Shown one piece after another: positions 16,611 to 24,090 of a stretch of 64,000 bases of DNA; positions within the stretch are counted from its first letter, which is position 1; every line of letters starts with the position of its first letter. The stretch is taken from NCBI RefSeq assembly GCF_001431465.1, contig NZ_LDJJ01000007.1, positions 1-64,000 on the forward strand. Direction: 5' to 3'. The translations under genes and the position numbers were made by a program. This stretch comes from Stenotrophomonas terrae (GTDB taxonomy: Bacteria > Pseudomonadota > Gammaproteobacteria > Xanthomonadales > Xanthomonadaceae). Under the pieces are notes generated by a model. It made no database searches and was not told where the DNA came from. It saw nothing but the letters and a program-made list of their open reading frames with translations.

Positions 16611-17853
16611 CGATCTTTCCTTTCTGGGTCATCGGGTTGCGCAGCTCATTGGTGCCGGGCTGGTCGGATTCGGGGTAATCGAGGAGATCGCGCACTTCAT
16701 TCTGGCTGTGCCACGGCGCGTGACCGCCAGCACCAAGTGCCTTGGCGAAGAAGTCCGCCTGATCTTTAAGCGTGCCGCGCATCAGAGCGCGCTCGTTGAA
16801 CTTCGGCTGGTACTTCTCCAACTCGCCGTCCGACAGAAGCGAGCGGGCCGCGGCCTGCTCCCAGTTCGTGAAGTGCTCCAGCATCGTGTACTGCAGGAAG
16901 AAGATTCCAAGCTGCTCGATGCCTGAGCCCCAACTGGTGTCGTCCATCATCAGGAGCGGACGCGGCACGCCGAACAGCCTGGCCACTTCCTCCACCTGGG
17001 CATTGCGGTTTTCGATGTGCTGAGCTTCCTGCGCGGTGCTGCCGAAGACGTTGGCCTTTCCACCCTCTTCCAGAAGCATGAATCGTCGAGCACTGTTTTC
17101 GCCAGAGAAGCCAGTGTCCAGCGACTCACGCATACGGTCGTAAGCTTGCTCGCTCAGCGCGGTAGGCACCTCGATGGCACCACCAGCCATGTTGCCCGTC
17201 TCGAAGATGCGGCTTGCTGCTTTTTCAGCATCCAGCGCCAAACGAATCGCCCGGTCTGCCAATTTCATGCGGGAAAGGCTGGTGATTCCATCTACCGACA
17301 GATCACGCAGGTGGAACACGTCCTCCTGCTGCAGCTCGACTTCGCCGCGCTTCTTCGTGCTGTAGTGGTAGACCATCCTCCAGTCATCGCCCAGCTCTGC
17401 GCGCATGGCGCCGCTGTCCAGCGGAATCAGATGGATGGGCCTGCCGGCGGACCAGACGATGCGCGCGTAAGCATCACCGTGGCGTAGCTGCGACAGCATC
17501 ATCTGCCGCTTGAACTCCAGCGGTGTCTGCCACCCGTTGGGTTTTATCTTCAGCAGCCGATGCGCCGGATGCTCCTTCGCAACACGCTTCTCGGCGCCTG
17601 CTTCAATCAGGTTGATCGGCAGCATGCCAACGGTGCCGCATATCAGCGACACGCAGCGAAGCACCGCCATGTTGCGCAACTGGTAACCGCCGGAGCCACC
17701 GGAACCACCGCCACGGATGAACTCCAGCAGCCGTGGATCATCCATCCCACTGAACTGCTGCCTGTCAGCGCTGGCTTGCGGTGACGGGCTCCCCGCCTCG
17801 CCTCCCCAGATCCGGTCCAGCGATTTGATTGAGTCCTCGTTGAACCTGGACAT
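16588..17853 (-). CDS. HK97-family portal protein
   Basis: A 421-aa protein with portal features: AVLRCVSLICGTVGMLP near residue 65, HPAHRLLKIKPNGWQTPLEF, an HLIPLD block, and the C-terminal VEEVARLFGVPRPLLMMDD and GIEQLGIFFLQYTM helices. It would form the dodecameric head vertex through which DNA is packaged. AAGGAAA precedes the ATG. The end overlaps the protease part of the chimeric gene by 23 bp, which is the normal portal-protease arrangement, so the lesion lies beyond this point. Confidence 0.88.
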   Translation of the reverse strand: MSRFNEDSIKSLDRIWGGEAGSPSPQASADRQQFSGMDDPRLLEFIRGGGSGGSGGYQLRNMAVLRCVSLICGTVGMLPINLIEAGAEKRVAKEHPAHRLLKIKPNGWQTPLEFKRQMMLSQLRHGDAYARIVWSAGRPIHLIPLDSGAMRAELGDDWRMVYHYSTKKRGEVELQQEDVFHLRDLSVDGITSLSRMKLADRAIRLALDAEKAASRIFETGNMAGGAIEVPTALSEQAYDRMRESLDTGFSGENSARRFMLLEEGGKANVFGSTAQEAQHIENRNAQVEEVARLFGVPRPLLMMDDTSWGSGIEQLGIFFLQYTMLEHFTNWEQAAARSLLSDGELEKYQPKFNERALMRGTLKDQADFFAKALGAGGHAPWHSQNEVRDLLDYPESDQPGTNELRNPMTQKGKIDEPPEAA

Positions 17854-17861
17854 GGGTTTCC

Positions 17862-19709
17862 TTATAGAAATCGGATGCCGCGACGTTCGTACACGGACTC
17901 AGCCTTGCCACCAGCATTGGCCGCGCCAATCGCCATGCAGAGCGCAACGGCGGCGTCGATCTTGTTGATGGACCTGTTCTTGTCGAGCCACTGATTGCCC
18001 CACTTGTCGCCCTCGATCACAGCGCTCATCAATGCGGACACCAGCACCGGATTCCGCAGCAGCCGGATGCGGCCTTCCAGCAGCGCCTCTTCCAGCAGTC
18101 GCAGCGAGCCGGGCATCCACAGCCCTTCGCCCCCCTCCAACAGCGGCTTTCCCTTTCGGAGCCCGCCCTGAGGATGCTCTGCAAATGGCAGAACCATGCC
18201 GAGATCACTGACTTCCTGCTCGAATTTGCGGAATGCATACCGGTCGTACGCCACAAGCCCCACGTCGTAGTCGTGGGCGTACTCGGCTAGCGTCTGCGCC
18301 ACATGTCGGAAGTTGATCGACTGCCCCGCAGGCGCGTGGATGTGGCCGGCCTTGGCCCAAACGTCATAAGGGAGCTTGTCGCGCAGTGTTCGCGCGGCGA
18401 TGGTGCCTCCCGGCGTCCAGGCCTCGATCCACGCGTCATACGTCGGCTTGCGCACGATCTTCCGCTCGCCATCTACAACAACCTCAACCTCTACCGATCC
18501 CGTCTCCACCACCGAAGCCATCGCGGTAATGTCCCGGATCTGCGACAGATCCAAGCCGGTATAAATGCGCTTGCCGTGGTGCTGCTGGACGTCGAAGTCT
18601 TCCAGCGCCGGCTCCAGCGTCGCCCGCGCCATCCAGGCCGTCTCTGCATCCGTCCAAATGCAGAAGTGCAATCGCAGGATTCCGTTCAAGGAACCCGGAA
18701 TCGCCTTGGCTTGGGCAACCACCTCGGCCAGGTACTCCTCGGTGATCGTTACACCCAGCAGTGGATTGGCCTTCCCCCAACAACTCGGGTCCTCCAGCGG
18801 GTCATCGCCATCATCCAATGCACAGACATAGCTGAAAGTCGTGTCGTCCAGCGGTTCGCCGATGAACGTTGGATCGTTGACCGCCTCGGTGTGACCGGCG
18901 GCAACCTTCACCGCATGCTCGTGTTCTTCCCAGGCCACGCTGTTCCGGTCGCTGCCGGAGTTGGTGATCATGAACAGCATCGGCTCGCGGCGGAACTTGA
19001 AGCCGCGCTCCAACATTTCGATGATCTTGCGATCCGGCAGCTCGTGCACCTCGTCTGCCAGCACGAAGTACGGACGCGGGCCGGAGCCGGTCTTGCCCGT
19101 ATCGCGCGACACCGGACGGAAGAAGCTGCCACTGGCGTGGTGCGCGATGTTGTACTCGCGTCCCGGGCCGCCACTAAACTCCAGCCGCTTGGCTAGTGCC
19201 GGCGACTGCTTGACCATCTTCACCGCGTCCGCGAATAGGATGCCGGCCTGATCACGCTTTGCCGCCGCCGCGTAAATCTGCGCTCCCGCCTCGCCGTCGG
19301 CAGTCATGCCATACAGGCCAAGCCCGCCAGCCATTGGCGACTTGCCGTTTCCCTTTCCCATCTCGATGTAAGCGCGTCGGAACCGCCGGCGTCCATCAGG
19401 CTTCTTCCAGCCGAACAGCGAGCCGAGAATGAAGACTTGGGACGGGTGAAGCTGGAACGCCAGGCCTTCAAACTGCCCTTCGCTTAACTTGAGCACGCCC
19501 TCGAAATAGCCGAATGCTCGCTCTGCTGCAGCATGGTCAAAGTGCAATCCGCGCTTATGACCATCCTCCAGATCCTTCAGGTGCCGACGACACGCATTCC
19601 GCACATGCGGCCCAGCCACAATCTCGCCAGCCACCACTGCATGCGCATACGCGCTAGTGCGGTCGGCCGAAGAACTGCTCGTCCGGGTCTTCTTCTTCGT
19701 CGCCGCCAT
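17862..19709 (-). CDS. terminase large subunit (Terminase_1/HK97 type)
   Basis: A 615-aa packaging motor. The N-terminal ATPase has a Walker-A-like MGKGNGKS near residue 118 and a Walker B YFVLADEVHE near residue 218. The C-terminal nuclease half contains GLDLSQIRDITAM (first acidic residue) and NRSINKIDAAVALCMA (last acidic residue). Length and motifs are complete, so this protein looks functional. The gene follows the small-terminase remnant and precedes the portal gene by 8 bp. Confidence 0.9.
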   Translation of the reverse strand: MAATKKKTRTSSSSADRTSAYAHAVVAGEIVAGPHVRNACRRHLKDLEDGHKRGLHFDHAAAERAFGYFEGVLKLSEGQFEGLAFQLHPSQVFILGSLFGWKKPDGRRRFRRAYIEMGKGNGKSPMAGGLGLYGMTADGEAGAQIYAAAAKRDQAGILFADAVKMVKQSPALAKRLEFSGGPGREYNIAHHASGSFFRPVSRDTGKTGSGPRPYFVLADEVHELPDRKIIEMLERGFKFRREPMLFMITNSGSDRNSVAWEEHEHAVKVAAGHTEAVNDPTFIGEPLDDTTFSYVCALDDGDDPLEDPSCWGKANPLLGVTITEEYLAEVVAQAKAIPGSLNGILRLHFCIWTDAETAWMARATLEPALEDFDVQQHHGKRIYTGLDLSQIRDITAMASVVETGSVEVEVVVDGERKIVRKPTYDAWIEAWTPGGTIAARTLRDKLPYDVWAKAGHIHAPAGQSINFRHVAQTLAEYAHDYDVGLVAYDRYAFRKFEQEVSDLGMVLPFAEHPQGGLRKGKPLLEGGEGLWMPGSLRLLEEALLEGRIRLLRNPVLVSALMSAVIEGDKWGNQWLDKNRSINKIDAAVALCMAIGAANAGGKAESVYERRGIRFL

Positions 19710-19905
19710 GATTCACTTTCGTCTCATCAACCGGCGTAGCGCCGAGCTTGGACAGTAGCGAGCCCAGCGCCTGCAACGCCGAGACCCCCATATCCTTGTC
19801 CGTCTCCATTCGTGCCGCCAAGATGCAGACCTGGCGCAGCAAGAGCCGGTGGCCGGCATGCAGCCAAGGCATGTTCTCGGCTTGCTCTCGCCATACCGCA
19901 ACAGC
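19654..19905 (-). pseudogene. P27-type terminase small subunit, N-terminus missing
   Basis: The frame has the typical C-terminal half of a P27-like small terminase: VWREQAENMPWLHAGHR, LRQVCILAARME, a LLSKLGATPVDETKV stretch and an acidic DEEEDPDEQFF tail that overlaps the large-terminase start. Upstream the frame degenerates into Ser/Arg-rich sequence with no plausible start, and another gene (19934-20212) occupies the position of the missing N-terminus. I infer a deletion or truncation. A short product from an internal start cannot be excluded. Confidence 0.6.
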
Positions 19906-19933
19906 AGCAGGCCTGCGAGAACGTGCGCCCTGG

Positions 19934-20212
19934 TCATTTGAAGCCCTCGATGGTTGCCCGGTCCGGGTGGCGATAGCTGATCCACTCAGGCATGGGCACG
20001 AACCGCCCGTTCTGCTTGAGCTGGATCTGCACGTCGTAGCGCGGCACGTTCTTGAACGTTGCGTCGAATTCATCCAGCAGCACGGTCATCCGCGCCTGCC
20101 AGTCATCCGGCATCTCATGCATCAGCACTCGTGGCAGCGGAAGCCAGGATGCATAGCTCAACCCGAACCAGCCCCATAGAGCGTCATAGCCTGGGCGACG
20201 AAACATGTTCAC
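19934..20212 (-). CDS. phage hypothetical protein
   Basis: A 92-aa protein from GTG 20212, with GGAGG 5 bp upstream; ATG 20206 is an alternative. It is Trp/Pro/Arg-rich (LWGWFGLSYASWLPLPRVLMHEMPDDW) and has a beta-rich C-terminal half. It sits just before the small-terminase remnant, on the same strand. No family is recognised; the position suggests a late gene that works around DNA packaging. Confidence 0.6.
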   Translation of the reverse strand: MNMFRRPGYDALWGWFGLSYASWLPLPRVLMHEMPDDWQARMTVLLDEFDATFKNVPRYDVQIQLKQNGRFVPMPEWISYRHPDRATIEGFK

Positions 20213-20300
20213 TCAAACCTCCATGCCCGCAAGGGCTGCACCTTTACTTGTGCCAACTCAGGGCGAACAATCGTTCTCCCCTCCACATGGGAATACAGAC

Positions 20301-20528
20301 ATGGCCGACCGCCTGCTCTTCGAGTACCAGGAAGGCTGCTACGTCAATCCGGACCAGGTTGTCGCAGTAACCAGGCTTGACGGCGGACAACATGGTCCGT
20401 GGGAATACCAGATCTACGTCACCGGCTCCGAGATGCCATTTCGGGCTGCCAATTCAGAAAAGGCCGTCGTCGAAGCCTCCCGGAACGACTTGCTAAAGTT
20501 CTTCGAGATCCGCTCGCCAAAGCGCTAA
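20301..20528 (+). CDS. phage hypothetical protein
   Basis: A 75-aa protein from ATG 20301 with GGGAA at suitable spacing; longer in-frame starts upstream would overlap the divergent gene. Its sequence (VNPDQVVAVTRLDGG, WEYQIYVTGSEMPF, LLKFFEIRS) suggests a small beta-sheet protein. It points against all late genes around it, so it is probably a moron with its own promoter. Function unknown. Confidence 0.6.
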   Translation: MADRLLFEYQEGCYVNPDQVVAVTRLDGGQHGPWEYQIYVTGSEMPFRAANSEKAVVEASRNDLLKFFEIRSPKR

Positions 20529-20535
20529 CCCTCCT

Positions 20536-20619
20536 TCAAGGGTCCATTCCAATGTCGCCGTGCCAGTGCGCCAGCGCTGCGACGACCAGCCCGGCCAACA
20601 GGCCAATGCCCAGGTACAT
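20536..20619 (-). CDS. 27-aa single-span membrane peptide of the lysis cassette
   Basis: The stop of the preceding gene overlaps this ATG in the order TGATG, so translation is probably coupled. The peptide is Met-Tyr, then a hydrophobic segment (LGIGLLAGLVVAALAHW), then a short acidic tail. It could be a small holin-like or lysis-accessory peptide. The evidence is position, coupling and hydrophobicity only. Confidence 0.45.
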   Translation of the reverse strand: MYLGIGLLAGLVVAALAHWHGDIGMDP

Positions 20620-20942
20620 CACGGCGGTTCGGGCGGGATCACCGCCCCCAGACCGCGAAGCAGGCCTTCCAGCGTCTGCACTCGCATGCGCAACCGATGT
20701 GCCTCTTCCTGCGCCTCACGCCGCAGCTTGATCTCCTCATCCAGCTGCGTGCCCATCCGGGCCTGCGACTGCTCGAGACGATCAATGCGCTCTGTCAGCC
20801 CGCTTACCAGGGTGACGTTGGCGTCCGTCTCGGTCCGCTCTTTCTTGCGGCTGTTGATGACGCCCCAGATCTCCCTCACTGCCCAAAGCGCGAAGGCACC
20901 GCCGGCGGCCCACCACGGTGCAGTGGTCGGATCACCGTCCAT
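20619..20942 (-). CDS. membrane-anchored coiled-coil protein, candidate holin/spanin
   Basis: A 107-aa protein whose start overlaps the endolysin stop (TGATG), which is why ATG 20942 is preferred over upstream in-frame codons. A hydrophobic segment lies near residues 8-25 (WWAAGGAFALWAVREIW), followed by a long charged coiled coil (ERIDRLEQSQARM through EEAHRLRMRVQTLEGLL). The arrangement resembles i-spanins or phage holin-like proteins. The gene order endolysin, this gene, small membrane peptide fits a lysis cassette. Confidence 0.65.
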   Translation of the reverse strand: MDGDPTTAPWWAAGGAFALWAVREIWGVINSRKKERTETDANVTLVSGLTERIDRLEQSQARMGTQLDEEIKLRREAQEEAHRLRMRVQTLEGLLRGLGAVIPPEPP

Positions 20943-21373
20943 CAGGACAAGGCCTGGCGCACGCCAGCCTCGATCACCGACTCGTCCCAGAACAGCCCGC
21001 CGTTCTCGTGCCGGGCAATCGCAGTCACCATTCGCTGCAGCGGAACCTGCTTGCTGAGGCTGACAATCTCGCGACTGCCCACCCCAACCTCCCGTGCCAC
21101 CTGAGTGATGTACGCCTCGGTGTCGTTCTCCACCGGGGGAGCCCAACGGTTAATCATGTCCCGCACGGTCCGCAGGCCGTGCTTGTTCTGATACGTCAGC
21201 AGCGTCTTGGCCAGCGCGCGGAAACCCGCCTGGGGCGTTTCGAACACGCAGAAGCGTTTCTCGCTAACCAGTGCCGCAGCGCTACGGTCCTCACCGCGCC
21301 ACACGGTTGCCGTGCGATCCAGATTGCCAGGATTGTTGTTGCGGACGCCGCGCGGCTCCTGCTTGCTGCTCAT
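20942..21373 (-). CDS. endolysin-like muralytic protein (P5/GRNNNPGN type)
   Basis: A 143-aa protein with RGVRNNNPGNLDR at the N-terminus, then FETPQAGFRALAKTLLTYQ and a C-terminal MVTAIARHENGG. This pattern is typical of phage proteins annotated as endolysin or structural protein with a lysozyme-like fold. It probably cleaves peptidoglycan glycan strands for host lysis. There is no signal peptide, so release would depend on a holin. AGGGGA precedes the start. It leads the lysis cassette. Confidence 0.7.
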   Translation of the reverse strand: MSSKQEPRGVRNNNPGNLDRTATVWRGEDRSAAALVSEKRFCVFETPQAGFRALAKTLLTYQNKHGLRTVRDMINRWAPPVENDTEAYITQVAREVGVGSREIVSLSKQVPLQRMVTAIARHENGGLFWDESVIEAGVRQALS

Positions 21374-21464
21374 GGGTGAATCCCCTGTATGGCAAAGGTG
21401 CCCGTCACTGCAGCCCGGCTGGGCTCAGTCGTTGTTCCGGTGAGAGTGGACGGGCATAGAAGAA

Positions 21465-21584
21465 CCGATCACCACCGCTGCCTGGTGCGCAGGCCAGTCA
21501 TGGCGTTTCTGGTGCGCTTGCGCGCGGCACCGGCCCCAATCGCCTCACGGCGAGCGGAGGAGCTTACGGGACGGTGGTGATCGG
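21465..21584. repeat. 13-bp perfect inverted repeat spanning 94 bp
   Basis: CCGATCACCACCG at 21465-21477 is the exact complement of CGGTGGTGATCGG at 21572-21584. It lies upstream of the lysis genes and just downstream of a terminator, so it could shape a late-transcript leader. Confidence 0.7.
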
Positions 21585-21595
21585 GTTGAAAAGAA

Positions 21596-21619
21596 AAAGC
21601 CCGGCTTGTGCCGGGCTTT
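21596..21619 (-). terminator. rho-independent terminator between early operon and lysis genes
   Basis: A 10-bp stem (AAAGCCCGGC / GCCGGGCTTT) with a TTGT loop. Reading the minus strand it is followed by a T-rich run, so it probably ends the leftward early transcript and may be the target of the late antiterminator. Confidence 0.8.
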
Positions 21620-21719
21620 CGTCGCGTGATGGTAGGACTGTAGCCCCAAAAGTGCGCAGGCATCACCTGCGCACTTTTGCGAATCGCAGCGTACGGAAAT
21701 CGGAAGAACTTCGTTCGAC

Positions 21720-22277
21720 CTACGGGCCCGCGTTCGGTCCAGATGGCAAGAGCTTGAACGAACTCGCCGGTAGGGAAACATGCCATACCGAATGCATCGG
21801 CTTCAGCTCCGCATATTGATGACGGATCATGCCCCTCAAGTAGGCGAGCCGCATGTGCCCTTCTATCAGTTGATTCGGATGCATCGGCCCTCCCTTTGGA
21901 TGCGTTAGTCCCGATGCGTTAGGAGCGACGATAATCGGTGATGGAGTGGTTCCTTCGCTGAGCATGTACTTTGCGAGCCAGGTGCTCTGCCGAATGCGGT
22001 TTCGAAATAGCTCGTCTCCCCAGTAATCAAGCTCTTTCATCCAGTTTCCAATGTGTCCGACCTGCATTACTTGATCATTGTTGAGCTCGACGAGCTCGAA
22101 CTCGAAGAGCTCTGGGGACTTGTCCCTCCATCGGCTGTCGAACTCTCCCCAGTGCCGGTGAACCCAATTCTCTACAACGCACTTCGGAAAGTTCCCAAAT
22201 CTGGATGGCCAGCGACCGTAGTAGTCCTCGAAAGACTCTGCTGAATCTCCGTAGCCCTTCACCGGGGGAACTTTCAT
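21720..22277 (-). CDS. hypothetical protein with ParB-like GH-R signature
   Basis: A 185-aa protein, clearly more AT-rich than its neighbours. The N-terminal half is Trp/Tyr-rich (YYGRWPSRFGNFPKCVVENWVHRHW). The C-terminal half contains PIIVAPNASGL, then LIEGHMRLAYLRGM, which resembles the G-H-x-R motif of ParB/sulfiredoxin-fold proteins. That link is only a motif resemblance. There is no partner parA. Position between the late-regulator candidate and the early terminator suggests a horizontally gained accessory gene. Confidence 0.6.
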   Translation of the reverse strand: MKVPPVKGYGDSAESFEDYYGRWPSRFGNFPKCVVENWVHRHWGEFDSRWRDKSPELFEFELVELNNDQVMQVGHIGNWMKELDYWGDELFRNRIRQSTWLAKYMLSEGTTPSPIIVAPNASGLTHPKGGPMHPNQLIEGHMRLAYLRGMIRHQYAELKPMHSVWHVSLPASSFKLLPSGPNAGP

Positions 22278-22349
22278 TTGATCACCGCTCTTCTTTGAAC
22301 AGACGAAAAATGTGCTGCGACCACCTTAACTCAATTGGTACCAGCAATC

Positions 22350-23006
22350 TTAGGTGGCCTGCGGGGCCTGGAGGTTCCGGCCGCCAGCAGCTAAAGGAAC
22401 CGGCTTAAGTGTCATGGCGAGTTTGCGAGCCGCAGCTTCCTCCGCCTCGCTCAGCTGCGTGATTAGCCAATCAACAACCGCAACCCAAACCTGCCGGTAC
22501 GCGGATTCACTGACTCCCATGGAGGCTGCGCGCTCCCGGTTGCTCAACCGCTCGCCCTTCATATAACCCATTGCTACTGCAGCGATCTGCGGAATGCGCT
22601 CTTCCAGCCTCTCCGGAAATAGCTGCTCGCGAGCCACGGCAGCACGCGCCTTCAACACGCCCAGATTGCGGCGGGTCTGCTCACCCTGGTCTCGCTCAAA
22701 CTTCGCTATGCAGTCGGTGATTCCCCAGAGGGTCCGGGCATCGATAAAGCTGCGCGACCGGCGATTGCGCTCTTCCAGTGCCAACCGGGTTATCCCGTGA
22801 AACACGCGAACTATGTCCGCGCGGCTCGGATCAGGCCCATACAGCAGCTCAAGCAGGTCCCGACCAAGGCCAGCCGGCACCATGCCGAGCGCCCCAGCGA
22901 TATCGATGTTGGTCAGGGCATCTACTCCACCACCTGTTCCCGCACCCGCATCCAGCCGGAAAGAGGAGGCGTGAAACCTCGCCAATAGCTCACGAACGTC
23001 TTTCAT
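22350..23006 (-). CDS. candidate late regulator (antitermination-like) protein
   Basis: A 218-aa protein. The C-terminal part has a helix-turn-helix-like stretch (LSNRERAASMGVSESAYRQVW, residues about 155-175). The middle is helical, with RSFIDARTLWGITDCIAKFERDQG. No family is firmly recognised. The gene is the last but one of the leftward early operon, upstream of the lysis genes, which is the place of Q-type antiterminators; the functional call rests on that and the HTH. The start overlaps the Ref-like gene by 4 bp. Confidence 0.5.
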   Translation of the reverse strand: MKDVRELLARFHASSFRLDAGAGTGGGVDALTNIDIAGALGMVPAGLGRDLLELLYGPDPSRADIVRVFHGITRLALEERNRRSRSFIDARTLWGITDCIAKFERDQGEQTRRNLGVLKARAAVAREQLFPERLEERIPQIAAVAMGYMKGERLSNRERAASMGVSESAYRQVWVAVVDWLITQLSEAEEAAARKLAMTLKPVPLAAGGRNLQAPQAT

Positions 23007-23377
23007 GCTGCTCTCCTCAGTTCAATTACGTGGGTCTGTTGTTCGATCAAGTCGTCGTCGCTGCCGTAGGTCTCGTGGAACACCCGGGAGCCATCCATCA
23101 GGCTCGGCCCGTAGATCTCGCGCGTCTGGGCGAGGGTCTTGCCCTCAATCGGGTGCCGGCGGTGATGCCAGACGCACAGGGCGTAACCGAACATGTGGCC
23201 TCGACGGCGGTTGCCGCTCTTGGCGTGGTTGTAGTCGCAGCCGTAGACCACCCGGCGCGCTGACAACAGGCCGGCGATCTGGAGCACCAGGCAGGCCATG
23301 CACGGCCCAACCTTCGCCAGCTCGATGCGCTCGGCCTCGGCTGCAGTCGGGGTGCCGGTGGAGTGCTGCATCGCCAT
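23003..23377 (-). CDS. Ref/HNH-like nuclease
   Basis: A 124-aa protein with a metal-binding pattern: CMAC near residue 26, YGCDYNH near residue 45, RRRGH, then LCVWHHRRHP near residues 67-76. This matches the Ref (P1 recombination-enhancement, RecA-dependent nuclease) and HNH-like proteins often found in lambdoid early operons in the nin-like region. It could stimulate recombination by cutting displaced DNA strands. It overlaps the P-like gene by 1 bp and the next gene by 4 bp. Confidence 0.65.
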   Translation of the reverse strand: MAMQHSTGTPTAAEAERIELAKVGPCMACLVLQIAGLLSARRVVYGCDYNHAKSGNRRRGHMFGYALCVWHHRRHPIEGKTLAQTREIYGPSLMDGSRVFHETYGSDDDLIEQQTHVIELRRAA

Positions 23378-24090
23378 CAGTCGAACCCCAGCTCCTGGGC
23401 AGCGCGCGCCATCGCGGCAGCTGCGCTCTCCCGGTTGGACACGTTGGGCGCGGCCGGCCTCTCGTGGACCAACGCTGGAACGGCGGCCGGCAACGCGCCG
23501 CCGGCGGAGACGTGCTGCAGCGCCTGGCTGTAGGCAGCGGCCACCATGCGGGACTGCTGATAGCCATCGGCTGCGTTAAACGCGTGCAGGTCCATCAGCG
23601 AGCGCACCAGCACAGACAGCGGGCTGCGGTCCTGCCCGGGGCGTAGTTCCTGCTCCACCTGCGCCAGCGACGGCAGGCCAAGGCACAGCGCGCGAAACTT
23701 CGCTGGGTTCGGCGGCCACTCCAGGCCCATGCGCATGCAGGCGGCCATGCCCTCGCCCAACTGCCGCGGCAGCAGACCTTTCAGCGCCAGCGCCCAGGTT
23801 TCGCCAGCCAAGGTCAGCGGGCCAGCTGCCGTGGCTGGCGCCAGGCCGTTATCCCGCTTCCACTTGCCCGGGAACATCGCTTCCATCCGCTCCCACAGGT
23901 TCCACAGCGCGTCCATGGCGCGCTTGCTGGGCTCACCCGACAACGGCGTACTCGGCGTCGATGAAATCCCCTGCCGGCTGACCTCGTCCCGCTCCGCCTG
24001 GGCGGCCAGCGTTGCCACCGCCATGGCGGCGCTCGTATTCGGCCCGTGCTTGGGCAACTCCTGCGGCAGAACCTTCTGCAGTTGATCCAT
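23377..24090 (-). CDS. replication protein P-like helicase loader
   Basis: A 237-aa protein from ATG 24090. The conserved part is MFPGKWKRDNG, then WALALKGLLPRQLGEGMAACMRMGLEWPPNPAKF, typical of lambda P-like proteins that deliver DnaB helicase to the origin. The first 52 codons overlap the end of the O-like gene in another frame. Both frames look coding (MDQLQKVLPQELPKHGPNTS here), so the overlap may be real. An alternative start is ATG 23916, just after the O-like stop. Confidence 0.7.
   Translation of the reverse strand: MDQLQKVLPQELPKHGPNTSAAMAVATLAAQAERDEVSRQGISSTPSTPLSGEPSKRAMDALWNLWERMEAMFPGKWKRDNGLAPATAAGPLTLAGETWALALKGLLPRQLGEGMAACMRMGLEWPPNPAKFRALCLGLPSLAQVEQELRPGQDRSPLSVLVRSLMDLHAFNAADGYQQSRMVAAAYSQALQHVSAGGALPAAVPALVHERPAAPNVSNRESAAAAMARAAQELGFD

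Larger units (their letters stand above)
21374..21719. other. late-control gap with inverted repeat and terminator, no gene
   Basis: About 345 bp between the early-operon end and the lysis cassette. It holds a minus-strand terminator at 21596-21619 and a 13-bp perfect inverted repeat. No frame with a ribosome-binding site is credible. By position it should contain the late promoter and its antitermination site, but I cannot identify them. Confidence 0.5.
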
